From Brevirhabdus pacifica (lineage in GTDB: Bacteria > Pseudomonadota > Alphaproteobacteria > Rhodobacterales > Rhodobacteraceae), in NCBI RefSeq assembly GCF_002797755.1, contig NZ_PGFI01000013.1, positions 186,001 through 250,000 on the forward strand: DNA of 64,000 nucleotides. Direction: 5' to 3'. Below the pieces are notes generated by a model. The model saw only the letters and a list, made by a program, of their open reading frames with translations, was not told the DNA's origin and did no database searches. Below, one piece after another: positions 1-9,276 of this stretch. The position numbers were made by a program, and so were the translations under genes. The number at the start of each line of letters is the position of its first letter. Position 1 is the stretch's first letter.

Positions 1-903
1 GACGGTCGAGCATGCGTTGGGAAGATCCGCCAGAACCAGCTCTCGCCGGGGTTTCGGTTTGGGGGCGTTGGGATCGGGCGGGGGCGGGTTCAGGATGTCG
101 TTGACCCATTTGCGCGCGTCCTCGCAGCCGTCGCCCGGAGGCGGGGGGGCCTGGTTCTCGCAGCCACGCGCGCCAGGCGGGCAACTCAGGCGGACATGGA
201 AGTGATAGTGATGTCCCCACCACGGGCGGATCTTGCGCAACCAGGCGCGGTCGCCCTTCTCGTCATTGCACATCTGCACCTTGGCGCCAGGGAAGATGAA
301 GATCCGCGCGACCCGGGGGTCGCTGGCCGCGGCCTTCAGAAGCTGGTGGTGCTGGGGTGTCCAGTTATTGTTGACGAAGGCGCCCTGGTTGCGCCGCAGC
401 GAGATCGAGGAGATCTGCTCGCGCTGGCTCTGGCTCAGGCGCAGAGTGTCGGGCGGCAGCAGCCAGATATCCGCATCAAGCCCGATCTGATGGCTGCGGT
501 GGCCGCTCGACATCGGCCCGCCCCGGGGCTGGCTGATGTCACCGACGTAAAGGCCGCCCCAGCCCGGAAGCTGGGCCGCCTTGCGCGACAGCTTGTCGAT
601 GTAGTCCAGCATCTGGGGGTGGCCCCAGTTGCGGTTGCGGCTGAGGCGCATCGCCTGCCAGGTGCGCCCGGTCTCGGGAAGCTGGCTGGCGCCCGCGATA
701 CAGCCCTTGGAATAGCTGCCGAAAGGCTCTGCCCGGTGGTTCGAGGCGGTGGGCTTGGCGCTGAACAATTCCTTGGCCAGGGGGGCCGCGGCGGCGGGGG
801 CGGCAAGGCCCAGGCAGATCGCGGCGACGGCACCCAGCCGCGCAACGCAGCGCCGGACCCCGCTGGGCAGGGACCGGACAGGTCGGGAATTTCTCGGGGT
901 CAT
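1..903 (-). CDS. mepA: Penicillin-insensitive murein endopeptidase MepA (3' end cut by window)
   Basis: LAS-family zinc peptidase that cleaves D-alanyl-meso-DAP cross-links in periplasmic peptidoglycan. The frame is open from the ATG at 903 to the left edge (301 codons, no stop seen). A signal peptide is visible at about residues 18-40 (hydrophobic run ending AAPAAAA). Zinc motifs fit the family: GHRSHQIGLDAD (about residues 134-145) and GHHYHFHV (about 231-238). The C-terminus becomes proline-rich (PPPPP, NPPPPDP). The start overlaps the stop of the upstream transporter gene (ATGA), so the two are probably co-translated. Confidence 0.93.
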   Translation of the reverse strand, partial: MTPRNSRPVRSLPSGVRRCVARLGAVAAICLGLAAPAAAAPLAKELFSAKPTASNHRAEPFGSYSKGCIAGASQLPETGRTWQAMRLSRNRNWGHPQMLDYIDKLSRKAAQLPGWGGLYVGDISQPRGGPMSSGHRSHQIGLDADIWLLPPDTLRLSQSQREQISSISLRRNQGAFVNNNWTPQHHQLLKAAASDPRVARIFIFPGAKVQMCNDEKGDRAWLRKIRPWWGHHYHFHVRLSCPPGARGCENQAPPPPGDGCEDARKWVNDILNPPPPDPNAPKPKPRRELVLADLPNACSTV

Positions 904-2246
904 TTCTGCTGCTCTCCCTCGGGTTTCACCCAGCGTAGCAGGGCCAAACCCGCAAGGAAAAGGACAATTACGGGCACCACGCCGATCCGCTGACTTCCGC
1001 TCAGGGCGGTGACGGCACCGATCATCAGCGGCGCCAGGAACGAGGTCGCCTTGCCCGCCAGCGCGTAAAGACCGAAGGCCTCGGTCATGCGGTCGGGATC
1101 GGCCTGATGCACCAGCATCGTGCGCGATGCCGATTGCAACGCGCCCCCTGCCGCACCGATCACCGCCCCCAGCCCGTAGAAGACGATATCCGGCAATGCG
1201 CTGCCCGCCGGCAGGCCGATGCCGAAGACGCTGTCGCGAGAGACCAGCACCACCGAGACAGAGGCCGCCACCAGCAGCAGGATGCATGTCAGGATCACCG
1301 GGCGCGGGCCGAACCGCCGGTCCGCGCGCCCACCCAGCCAGGCAAAGATCGCCCCCGAAACGGCGGCCAGGATGCCGAAGACACCGATGTCGATCACCGA
1401 CCAGCCCAGAACCCCGGCGGCGTAGATCCCGCCGAATGTGTACATGCCGTTCAGCGCGTCGCGATAACTCATGGAGGAGGCGAGATAGGCCATCAGGCTG
1501 GGGCGGCGCGGCAAGGTGCGCAATGTCCGGGCCAGGCCCGACAGGGCGGCGCCCACGACCTCGCCCAGTGGCTGGCGGGCGGCGGGGGCTGGACGGGCCT
1601 CGCGCACCCACAGGAAGAACGGGATCATGAAAAGCGCGTACCAGATCGCCACCAACGGCCCCACCGACCGCGTCCCCTCGCGCAGCGCGGGATCAAGCCC
1701 GAAAAGCGGCGGGCGGCCCAGAAGGGTGACGCCGGCCTCGTTCTCGGCCAGCAGCAGCAGCATCAGCAGCAGGCTCAGCACACCGCCCACATAGCCCAGC
1801 GCCCAACCCGATCCCGAGATGCGCCCGATCTCGCGGCGCGGACCCAGCCCTGGCAGAAGGGCGTTTGTGAAGATCGTCGCGAACTCCATCCCGATGAGGC
1901 CCAGCGCGAAGAGGACCAGCACCGGCCAGACATGGACCATCCCCGGCACCGCCCACCACAGGCCGAAGGCACCAACGAAATAGAGGGCCGAGAACAACCA
2001 GATCCATGGCATCCGCCGACCGCTGCTGTCGGCAAGCGCCCCCAGAACCGGCGCGAGCAGCGCGATAACCAGCCCCGCCATCCCGATGGTCAGACCCCAG
2101 AGCGATTGCGCCCGCACCGGGTCGCCCAGCACGCCCGAGGCGAAGTAGGGGGCGAAGATGAAGGTCAGCAGCAGGGTGTTGTAGGGCTGGCTGGCCCAGT
2201 CGAACATCATCCACCCGAAGATCCGCCTGCGTGCCGTCCGGTCCAT
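900..2246 (-). CDS. MFS transporter, UMF1 (Atg22-like) type
   Basis: 448-residue major facilitator of the UMF1 family, recognised by the N-terminal GWMMFDWASQPYNTLL stretch and the following AxxSGRRMPW loop. About twelve hydrophobic segments can be traced. The frame stays open a further 134 codons upstream, but that part is arginine-rich and overlaps the next gene; the ATG at 2246, preceded by CAGGGGA, starts exactly at the family N-terminus. The substrate is unknown; relatives are often called permeases or effluxers. Its stop overlaps the start of mepA by four bases. Confidence 0.88.
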   Translation of the reverse strand: MDRTARRRIFGWMMFDWASQPYNTLLLTFIFAPYFASGVLGDPVRAQSLWGLTIGMAGLVIALLAPVLGALADSSGRRMPWIWLFSALYFVGAFGLWWAVPGMVHVWPVLVLFALGLIGMEFATIFTNALLPGLGPRREIGRISGSGWALGYVGGVLSLLLMLLLLAENEAGVTLLGRPPLFGLDPALREGTRSVGPLVAIWYALFMIPFFLWVREARPAPAARQPLGEVVGAALSGLARTLRTLPRRPSLMAYLASSMSYRDALNGMYTFGGIYAAGVLGWSVIDIGVFGILAAVSGAIFAWLGGRADRRFGPRPVILTCILLLVAASVSVVLVSRDSVFGIGLPAGSALPDIVFYGLGAVIGAAGGALQSASRTMLVHQADPDRMTEAFGLYALAGKATSFLAPLMIGAVTALSGSQRIGVVPVIVLFLAGLALLRWVKPEGEQQK

Positions 2247-2383
2247 GCCATTCCCCTGTCGCCCGTTGGGGCAAGTAAGACAGGCTTCGACCCCGGCCCG
2301 CAACCCGGCGCAGACGCAGACCCGGGGTCTCGTGGCCGCAGGGCGCCGCAGGTGGCGCGCGAAGGGGTCCCGCCCCCGTCTTG

Positions 2384-2920
2384 TCAGTCGCGCAAGGTCA
2401 TCGGTGGCCAGGGGCGCAGGTCTTCGGCCTCGCTCCAGGCGCGGGCCCAATCTTCCAACGCGGGCAGACGGGCCAGTTCGGGCATCACCTCGACCGCGCG
2501 CTCGGGCGGCACGATGTGGCCGTCGGTCATCGCGATACGCAGCAACGCGTGCGAGCAGGCATCGCCACGCACGCGGATCGACTGTTCGACGTAGAAGAAA
2601 CGGCGGTCCATGCTGGCGATGCGGCTGCGCATCTCCATCCGGTCCCACATCTGCACCCGGCGGCGGTATCGCACGGTCGAGCCTGCGACGGTGAAGCCCC
2701 AGCCGTTGCGCCGCAGGGCGTCCACCAGGCCCATCCGCTCCATCATGCCCAACCGGCCCAGGTCGAACATCGTCATGGTGCGCCCGTTGTTCAGCTCGAC
2801 CCAGGGATCCAGGTCCCAGGGCCAGCAGATGTGGTGCGAGACATGGATGTCGGTGACACCGATCGGCGGCTGGCTGCGGGCGATGCTGCGGCTGCGCATC
2901 ATGCGGAAGAAGGGATACAT
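2384..2920 (-). CDS. Acyl-CoA thioesterase-like protein (hotdog fold)
   Basis: 178-residue protein resembling the 4HBT-like thioesterases of Rhodobacteraceae. Supporting features are the hotdog-like pattern WVELNNGRTMTMFDLGR followed by alternating strands (VAGSTVRYRRRVQMWDRMEM, FFYVEQSI). The ATG at 2920 is preceded by AAGGAG 13 bases upstream; an in-frame start eleven codons earlier has no better support. It is co-directional with the MFS gene 137 bases downstream. The substrate cannot be read from the sequence. Confidence 0.78.
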   Translation of the reverse strand: MYPFFRMMRSRSIARSQPPIGVTDIHVSHHICWPWDLDPWVELNNGRTMTMFDLGRLGMMERMGLVDALRRNGWGFTVAGSTVRYRRRVQMWDRMEMRSRIASMDRRFFYVEQSIRVRGDACSHALLRIAMTDGHIVPPERAVEVMPELARLPALEDWARAWSEAEDLRPWPPMTLRD

Positions 2921-3128
2921 CGCGGGTCTCGCTCCTTGGACTGGCTGGCGCAAAGCGCGCCTTCCGGGCTGGGCCCTAAGCCCGCCAAGGTCAAGACCCG
3001 CGTGACGGAAACCACGCGCCCTGGCCCCTTTGCCCGCCCGTCAGCTTGCCAAGCTGCCCTCGCGCCCTTACCTCTGCCCGCGAACACCGGCCGCCTGTTC
3101 ATGGGCGGCGCAGCAAGGAACGCGCCCC

Positions 3129-3416
3129 ATGCTCTCGCTTCTCCAAGCCCTCGACCTCGTGCTCAGCGTCGTCTGGTTCTTCATGATCGCCCACCTGATC
3201 ATGAGCTGGCTCATCACCTTCCAGGTGCTGAACCTGGCCCAGCCCCTGGTGGCGCAGATCTGGTACGGGCTGAACCGCCTGCTGGAGCCCGTCTACGGGC
3301 CTATCCGCCGGATCCTTCCCAACATGGGCGGCCTCGACCTGGCGCCGCTGGTGGCGCTGATCGTGATCATCATCCTGCGCAACACGATCCAGAACAACAT
3401 GTACGCCTTCGCCTGA
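3129..3416 (+). CDS. YggT family membrane protein
   Basis: 95-residue inner-membrane protein with two hydrophobic segments (about residues 8-30 and 70-90) joined by the family loop LEPVYGPIRRILPNMGGLDL. YggT proteins are widespread small membrane proteins; some are linked to cell division or osmotic stress, but a molecular function is not established. I chose the ATG at 3129 because the protein then begins directly with the first transmembrane segment. Confidence 0.9.
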   Translation: MLSLLQALDLVLSVVWFFMIAHLIMSWLITFQVLNLAQPLVAQIWYGLNRLLEPVYGPIRRILPNMGGLDLAPLVALIVIIILRNTIQNNMYAFA

Positions 3417-3467
3417 CGGGGCGGCCACCCGTTCGCGGGAAGGGGCCGATCGCCCCGGCTTGCCCTT

Positions 3468-3498
3468 GTTCAGGATTCCTTAGTGTGAAATCCTGAAC
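3468..3498. promoter_or_regulatory. 10-bp perfect inverted repeat upstream of recQ
   Basis: GTTCAGGATT at 3468-3477 and AATCCTGAAC at 3489-3498 are perfect inverted copies separated by 11 bases. The repeat lies 32 bases before the recQ start. There is no T-run after it, so it is more likely an operator or a leader hairpin than a terminator. No known consensus was matched with confidence. Confidence 0.5.
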
Positions 3499-3530
3499 CT
3501 CAGAGCAGCACCAACAGGCAAAAGCAGGTC

Positions 3531-5591
3531 ATGGACGGATCCACACCCCCGCCCGATACCGGGGCGATTCTATCCTCGGTCTTCGGGTTCGACGCGTTCC
3601 GCCCCGGCCAGGAAGAGGTGGTCGAGGCCGTCCGCGCCGGCCGCAACACCCTGGCGATCATGCCCACCGGCGGCGGCAAATCCCTGTGTTTCCAACTTCC
3701 TGCCCTCTGCCGGGGCGGCGTCACCGTCGTCATCTCGCCGCTGATCGCGCTGATGCGCGACCAGGTCCGCGCCCTGCGCGAGGCCGGGGTCGAGGCCGGC
3801 GCACTGACGTCCGGCAACACCGACGAAGAGAATGACGAGGTGTTCCGCGCCCTTGACGAGGGGCGGCTGAAACTCCTCTACATGGCGCCGGAACGGCTGG
3901 CCTCGGGGGGGACGCACGCGCTTTTGCAGCGGATCGGCTGTGGCCTGATCGCCGTGGACGAGGCCCATTGCGTAAGCCAGTGGGGCCATGACTTCCGCCC
4001 CGACTACCTGCGCATCGGCGAGCTGAAGCGCGCCCTCGACGTGCCGCTGGCCGCCTTCACCGCCACCGCCGACGCCGAGACCCGCGACGAGATCGTCCGC
4101 CGCCTCTTCGGCGCCGAGATGCCCGAGATCTTCCTGCGCGGGTTCGACCGGCCGAACATCCACCTGGCGTTTCAGGCCAAGGACGGCCCGCGCCGGCAGA
4201 TCCTGGATTTCGCGGCTGCCCGAAAGGGACAGTCGGGCATCGTCTATTGCGGCACCCGCGCCAAGACCGAGACCCTGTCGAAAGCCTTGGCCGATGCCGG
4301 GCACAGTGCCTGCTACTACCACGGCGGCATGGATCCCGAGGATCGCCGCCAGGTCGAACGCCGCTTCCAGCAGGAAGACGGGCTGATCGTCGTGGCCACC
4401 GTCGCCTTCGGCATGGGCATCGACAAACCAGACATCCGCTGGGTCGCACACGCCGACCTGCCCAAGTCGATCGAGGCCTATTACCAGGAAATCGGCCGCG
4501 CCGGGCGCGACGGCGCCCCGGCCGAGACGCTGACCCTTTTCGGGCCCGACGACATTCGCCTGCGCCGCAGCCAGATCGACGAAAGCGTCGCCCCGCCCGA
4601 ACGCAAGGCGGCCGACCACGGGCGGCTGAACGCGCTGCTGGGCCTGGCCGAGGCGCTGCGCTGTCGCCGCACCGTCCTGCTGGATTACTTCGGGGAGGCG
4701 GCGGAGCCTTGCGGCAACTGCGACCTCTGCGCTACCCCGCCCGAGGTGTTCGACGGGACCGAGGCTGTCCGCAAGGCGCTTTCGGCGGCGCTGAGGACGG
4801 GCGAGTATTTCGGTGCCGGCCACCTGATCGACATCCTGACCGGCAACGCCACCGAGAAGGTCCGTCAGCGCGGCCACGACGCCCTGCCAACCTTCGGCGT
4901 CGGGCGCGAGTTCGACCGCCGCCAGTGGCAGGCGATCTTCCGGCAGATGATGGGCCGCGACCTGATGCGCCCCGACCCCGAGCGTCACGGCGCCCTGCGC
5001 ATGACCCATGCCGCCCGGCCCCTCCTGAAGGGCGAGGCCGGGATCGAGCTGCGCCGCGAAAGCCTGACGGCCGCCAGCCGCAGCCGCCCCGCCGTCAAGG
5101 GCCTGGTGAACGAGGAGGACGCGCCGCTGCTGTCGGCGCTGAAGGCCAAGCGCCGTGCCCTCGCCGAACAGGCGGGCGTGCCGGCCTATGTCATCTTCAA
5201 CGACCGAACCCTGATCGAGATGGCCGAGAAGCGCCCCCTCGATCGCGACGCGATGACCGGCATCACCGGGGTCGGCGCCAAGAAGCTGGAGCGGTACGGC
5301 GACGCCTTCCTGACCATTATCCGGGGCGAGGCCCCCGACGAACAGCACCCCCGCCGCCGCCGCATGGCGGGCACCGGCGCGGGTGAGCTTTACGACCGGC
5401 TGCTGGAGGTCCAGGCCGATCTGGCGCGCGGCCCCGACGGGCTGGACAAGCCCATGAGCTGTTCGGCCGCGCAGCTCGCGCGTTTGGCAGAGCATCGCCC
5501 CCGCGACGCCGCCGGCATTGCCCGCATTCTGGGTGAGCGTCGGGCCGAACGGTTCGGTGGAGCTTTCCTGGAATTGATCGAGGCTGTTTGA
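3531..5591 (+). CDS. recQ: ATP-dependent DNA helicase RecQ
   Basis: 3'-5' superfamily 2 DNA helicase of recombination and replication-fork repair. Domains in order: helicase core with Walker A TGGGKS (lysine 50), DEAH box at residue 143 (DEAHCVSQWGHDFRPDY), helicase C domain with the QEIGRAGRDG motif, RecQ zinc-binding cysteines (C-RRTVLLDYFGEAAEP-CGNCDLC), winged helix, and a C-terminal HRDC domain. At 686 residues it is somewhat longer than E. coli RecQ (609). The ribosome-binding site is weak (GCAGGTC). Confidence 0.97.
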   Translation: MDGSTPPPDTGAILSSVFGFDAFRPGQEEVVEAVRAGRNTLAIMPTGGGKSLCFQLPALCRGGVTVVISPLIALMRDQVRALREAGVEAGALTSGNTDEENDEVFRALDEGRLKLLYMAPERLASGGTHALLQRIGCGLIAVDEAHCVSQWGHDFRPDYLRIGELKRALDVPLAAFTATADAETRDEIVRRLFGAEMPEIFLRGFDRPNIHLAFQAKDGPRRQILDFAAARKGQSGIVYCGTRAKTETLSKALADAGHSACYYHGGMDPEDRRQVERRFQQEDGLIVVATVAFGMGIDKPDIRWVAHADLPKSIEAYYQEIGRAGRDGAPAETLTLFGPDDIRLRRSQIDESVAPPERKAADHGRLNALLGLAEALRCRRTVLLDYFGEAAEPCGNCDLCATPPEVFDGTEAVRKALSAALRTGEYFGAGHLIDILTGNATEKVRQRGHDALPTFGVGREFDRRQWQAIFRQMMGRDLMRPDPERHGALRMTHAARPLLKGEAGIELRRESLTAASRSRPAVKGLVNEEDAPLLSALKAKRRALAEQAGVPAYVIFNDRTLIEMAEKRPLDRDAMTGITGVGAKKLERYGDAFLTIIRGEAPDEQHPRRRRMAGTGAGELYDRLLEVQADLARGPDGLDKPMSCSAAQLARLAEHRPRDAAGIARILGERRAERFGGAFLELIEAV

Positions 5592-5713
5592 GGCTGTCCC
5601 CGCCCCCTAGGCATAATGTCCGCCCGCGCGCGGCCTAGCGCGGCCTGTGGGGTCTGGACCCCGGCGGCGCGCCTGCTAGGTTGCCCGCAACCGAACAAGA
5701 TGCGGAGGGCCGG

Positions 5714-6496
5714 ATGCTGGTCGTAATTTCGCCGGCCAAGCGGCTGGACTGGGACCGGGGTGCCGACCTGGAGACCACCCAACCAAGATTCGACCGCGAG
5801 GCCGCGCGCCTTGCCGGTCACGCGCGACAGCTGAACATCAAGGAGTTGCGCGCGCTGATGGACATCAGCGAGGATCTGGCCCGCCTGAACCGCGACCGCT
5901 TCCGCGACTTCGCGGCCGAGCCCGACCCCCGGGCGACCCGCCCCGCGGTTCTGGCATTTGCCGGCGACACCTACACCGGTCTGGATGCCCCCAGCCTCGA
6001 TCCCGAGGGGCTGGCCTGGGCGCAGGATCACCTGCGCATCCTGTCTGGGCTTTACGGCGCGCTGCGCCCGCTCGACGCGATCCAGCCCTACCGCCTGGAG
6101 ATGGGCAGCGCCCTGCGCAGCCGCCGGGGGGGGACGCTTTACGATTTCTGGCGCAAGGACCTTGCCCGCAGCCTGAAAGAGGACGCCCGCGCCCTGGGCA
6201 CCGACACGTTGGTGAACTGCGCCTCGCAGGAATATTTCGGCGCGGTCGACGAGAAGTCGCTGGGCCTGCGGGTGATCTCGCCGGTGTTCCTCGAGCGCAA
6301 GGACGGCAAGGAAAAGATCGTCAGCTTCTTCGCCAAGAAGGCCCGGGGCGCCATGGCCCGTTTCATCATCGACCAGCGGGTTACCGACGCCGAGGGGGTG
6401 CTGGATTTCGATTACGGCGGCTACCGGCACGAGGCCGCGATGTCGGATTCCGATCGCCCGGTCTTCGTGCGCGAAACCCCGGCCGAGGCCGGCTGA
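5714..6496 (+). CDS. yaaA: Peroxide stress protein YaaA (UPF0246/DUF328)
   Basis: 260 residues, the usual family length. It begins with the conserved MLVVISPAKRLDW and carries LYGALRPLDAIQPYRLEMG and NCASQEYF. In E. coli YaaA limits intracellular iron and oxidative DNA damage during hydrogen peroxide stress. The ATG at 5714 is preceded by GCGGAGGGC and starts exactly at the family N-terminus; an upstream TTG at 5681 is rejected. A LysR regulator follows 83 bases downstream on the same strand. Confidence 0.94.
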   Translation: MLVVISPAKRLDWDRGADLETTQPRFDREAARLAGHARQLNIKELRALMDISEDLARLNRDRFRDFAAEPDPRATRPAVLAFAGDTYTGLDAPSLDPEGLAWAQDHLRILSGLYGALRPLDAIQPYRLEMGSALRSRRGGTLYDFWRKDLARSLKEDARALGTDTLVNCASQEYFGAVDEKSLGLRVISPVFLERKDGKEKIVSFFAKKARGAMARFIIDQRVTDAEGVLDFDYGGYRHEAAMSDSDRPVFVRETPAEAG

Positions 6497-6579
6497 ACGC
6501 GCACCGGGCCAGGCCGGATCCGGGGAGGGTTTGGCCGGAATCACCATCTGCGATAGATTGGGGTCAGGAAATTTGACCC

Positions 6580-7548
6580 ATGAATTTATCGGCCTTCGAC
6601 CTCAACCTTCTGCGCGTGCTCGACGCCCTTCTGCACGAAGGCTCGACCGTGGGCGCCGCGCGTCGCATCGGCCTGTCGCAGCCCGCCGTTTCGGCCGCGC
6701 TCTCGCGCCTGCGCCACGCGCTGGGCGATCCGCTTTTCCTGCGGCGGGGCCAGGGTCTGGTCCCCACCGATTTCGCCCGCTCCCTCGCCACGCCCCTCCA
6801 CGAGGCGCTGTCGGGGCTGGAGCAGCTTCTGGATCCCCCGGGTCAGTTCGATCCGCGTGCCGAGCGGCGGGACTTCCGCATCTCGGGCATGGATTTCTTT
6901 GCCGAGATGCTGATGCCCGAACTGGCCCGCCGCCTTGCCGACGAGGCCCCTGGCCTGCGGGTGCAGCTGGTCGACATCGCGCCCGACGACGACCTGCGGG
7001 TGCTGGAGCGGGAAGAGGCCGACGTGGTCCTGCTGCCCCGGGTCGAGATCCCGGACTGGCTGTGCCAGCAAACCGTGTTCACGGCGCATTTCGTGATGAT
7101 CGCCCGCCGGGACAATGCCGCGATGAAGGCGGCCGGGACGGCGCCCGGCGCGACGGTGCCGCTTGATCTTTTCTGCGGGCTGAACCACGTGCTGACCTCG
7201 CCCCGGGGGCGGTTCAGCGGCCTCACCGACGTGGCGCTGGAACGGATCGGCCGCAGCCGCCGGGTGGTGATGACGATGCCCTTCTTCTGGGGGGTGTGCC
7301 GCGCGGTTTCGCAAAGCGATCTGGTGGCGCTGGTGCCCGAGCCGATGGCGCGGCGCGTCGCGGAATTCCTCCCGCTGGAGATCTACCTGCCGCCGATCAC
7401 GGTCGGGCCCGCCGTGCTGGCGATGGTGTGGCACCGGCGCAGCGACCGCACCCCGGCGCATCAATGGCTGCGCCGGACCGTGGCCGAGGTGCTGCGCCCG
7501 CTGGACTGCGGCCAGGCGGCCGTTAAGGGAGCGGCCCGGAGCGGCTGA
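6580..7548 (+). CDS. LysR family transcriptional regulator
   Basis: 322 residues with a LysR winged-helix domain at residues 1-65 (FDLNLLRVLDALLHEGSTVGAA, then LSQPAVSAALSRLR) and a C-terminal periplasmic-binding-like effector domain. The DFRISGMDFFAEMLMPELA segment is typical of NodD/LinR-like LysR proteins. No divergent partner gene is present; yaaA lies upstream on the same strand and tdh converges from the right, so the target cannot be inferred from position. Confidence 0.9.
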   Translation: MNLSAFDLNLLRVLDALLHEGSTVGAARRIGLSQPAVSAALSRLRHALGDPLFLRRGQGLVPTDFARSLATPLHEALSGLEQLLDPPGQFDPRAERRDFRISGMDFFAEMLMPELARRLADEAPGLRVQLVDIAPDDDLRVLEREEADVVLLPRVEIPDWLCQQTVFTAHFVMIARRDNAAMKAAGTAPGATVPLDLFCGLNHVLTSPRGRFSGLTDVALERIGRSRRVVMTMPFFWGVCRAVSQSDLVALVPEPMARRVAEFLPLEIYLPPITVGPAVLAMVWHRRSDRTPAHQWLRRTVAEVLRPLDCGQAAVKGAARSG

Positions 7549-7571
7549 CCTCCCCCGGGCCTACCCGCCGT

Positions 7572-8597
7572 TCAGCCCCAGTCCAGCACCACCTTGCCCG
7601 AACTGCCGCCACCCATGATCTCGAAGGCCCTTTCGAACTGGTCGGCGGGCATGCGGTGGGTGATGACCTCTCGCACGCCGAGGCCGTTTTCCAGCATCGC
7701 GATCATCTTGTACCAGGTCTCGAAGATCTCGCGGCCGTAGACGCCCTTGATCGTCAGCGCCTTGAAGACGATCCGCGACCAGTCCACCGGCGACTTGCCG
7801 GGCGGGATACCAAGCAGGGCGATGCGCCCGCCCATGATCAGCGCCTCGACCATCTGGTCCAGCGCCGCCTGGCTGCCCGACATCTCGAGGCCTACGTCGA
7901 ACCCCTGCACCAGCTTCAGCCGGGCGGCGACATCGCGCAGGTCCTCCCGGGCGGGGTTGACGGTGACCACGTCGGCGACCCGGGCCGCGAGGGCCAGACG
8001 CTCCTCGCTGAGGTCGGTGATGACCACGTGGCGCGCACCCACATGGCGGGCGACGGCGGCTGCCATGATGCCGATGGGCCCCGCGCCGGTGATCAGCACG
8101 TCCTCGCCCACCAGATCGAAGGAGAGGGCAGTGTGCACCGCGTTGCCCAGCGGATCGAGAATCGCACCGATCTCGTCGTCGATGGCGTCGGGTAGCGGAA
8201 TCACGTTGAAGGCCGGCAGCACCATGTATTCGGCGAAGGCGCCGGGCGCGTTGACCCCGACGCCCCGCGTCTCGGGATCGAGGTGGAACCGCCCCGAACG
8301 CGCCTGGCGCGAGCTATGACCGATCAGATGCCCCTCGCCAGAGCAGCGCTGCCCGACTTTCAGGTCCGTCACGTTCCGCCCCAACTCGACAATCTCGCCG
8401 GCGAATTCGTGTCCGGTGACGAGGGGCGTGGGCACGGTGCGCGCCGCCCACTCGTCCCAGTTCCAGATATGCATGTCGGTGCCGCAGACCCCGGTCTTGC
8501 GCACCCGGATCAGCACATCGTCGGGGCCGGGCGCGGGCTTGGGAACCTCGGTCAGGGTCAGCCCCGGGCCGGGTTCGGTCTTGACCAGTGCTTTCAT
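7572..8597 (-). CDS. tdh: L-threonine 3-dehydrogenase lacking the structural zinc site
   Basis: Zinc-dependent NAD+ oxidoreductase that converts L-threonine to 2-amino-3-ketobutyrate. The 341 residues equal E. coli Tdh in length. Catalytic zinc residues C38, H63 and E64 are present, as is the Rossmann motif GAGPIGIMAAAVARHVGA. The four structural-zinc cysteines of E. coli Tdh (93, 96, 99, 107) are here G, S, A and D in a gap-free alignment (GEGHLIGHSSRQARSGRFHL). I recall the same feature in roseobacter homologues. kbl, the usual partner gene, is not adjacent, so the 2-amino-3-ketobutyrate ligase must be elsewhere or absent. Confidence 0.93.
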   Translation of the reverse strand: MKALVKTEPGPGLTLTEVPKPAPGPDDVLIRVRKTGVCGTDMHIWNWDEWAARTVPTPLVTGHEFAGEIVELGRNVTDLKVGQRCSGEGHLIGHSSRQARSGRFHLDPETRGVGVNAPGAFAEYMVLPAFNVIPLPDAIDDEIGAILDPLGNAVHTALSFDLVGEDVLITGAGPIGIMAAAVARHVGARHVVITDLSEERLALAARVADVVTVNPAREDLRDVAARLKLVQGFDVGLEMSGSQAALDQMVEALIMGGRIALLGIPPGKSPVDWSRIVFKALTIKGVYGREIFETWYKMIAMLENGLGVREVITHRMPADQFERAFEIMGGGSSGKVVLDWG

Positions 8598-8799
8598 GTC
8601 CCGTCTCCTTGGATGCGGCCACGACGGCCGCGGGCCGGGGCGACCCTGTCCCCGCCCGGGGCGACTGTCAACGCAAAGGCGGAACCTCGCCCTGCCTTCG
8701 CACGTTACCCGCCCGAGCGGCCCGAAGTCGCCGCCCCAGAACCGGGGCGCCCACCCCCCGGGGCCGCGAATGCGGCACCCCAGAATTCAAGGACGATCC

Positions 8800-9276
8800 A
8801 TGCGCCTTCTCGGTTTTCTACTCCCCGCCCTTCTCGCAGCCCTGCCCCTCAGTGCCGAACAGGTGGGCGAGGTCGGTGTCGACTGGGTCGGCAACGACAT
8901 CCTGATCGAAGCGATCCGCGACCCCAAGGTCGAGGGCGTGACCTGTCACATCGCCTATTTCGACCGCAGCCTGATCGACCGGCTGAGCAAGGGCAACTGG
9001 TTCGAGGATCCCTCCAACGCCTCGATCGCCTGCCGTCAGACCGGCCCGATCAAGATGGGCGATATCGACCGCAGCGAGGGTGGCGAAGAGGTCTTCCGCG
9101 AGCGTCGCTCGATCGTCCTGAAATCGCTGCGAATCAAGCGGATCTTCGACGAGGCCAACCAGACCCTGATCTACCTCGCCCATGCGCGCGAACTGACCAA
9201 CGGTTCGGCCAAAACCTCGATCTCGACCGTGCCGCTCTACCAGCCCGGCGCGAGTGTTCCCGCACCTGCAAAATAA
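8800..9276 (+). CDS. creA: CreA family protein
   Basis: 158-residue exported protein, about the same length as E. coli CreA (157). A signal peptide covers about residues 1-19 (LLGFLLPALLAALPLSAEQ). The mature part matches the family: VEGVTCHIAYFDRS, SIACRQTGPI, EVFRERRSIVLKSLRIKR and LIYLAHARELTNGSAKTSIS. Function is unknown; in enterobacteria it sits by creBCD, but no such genes are present here. Confidence 0.9.
   Translation: MRLLGFLLPALLAALPLSAEQVGEVGVDWVGNDILIEAIRDPKVEGVTCHIAYFDRSLIDRLSKGNWFEDPSNASIACRQTGPIKMGDIDRSEGGEEVFRERRSIVLKSLRIKRIFDEANQTLIYLAHARELTNGSAKTSISTVPLYQPGASVPAPAK

Noticed and set aside
3468-3498. SOS (LexA) box before recQ
   Set aside because: The alphaproteobacterial consensus GTTC-N7-GTTC needs a direct repeat; here GTTC and GAAC are inverted and 23 bases apart.
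3570-5495. A 641-codon minus-strand frame over recQ
   Set aside because: Antisense shadow: no recognisable domain, while all RecQ motifs are on the plus strand.
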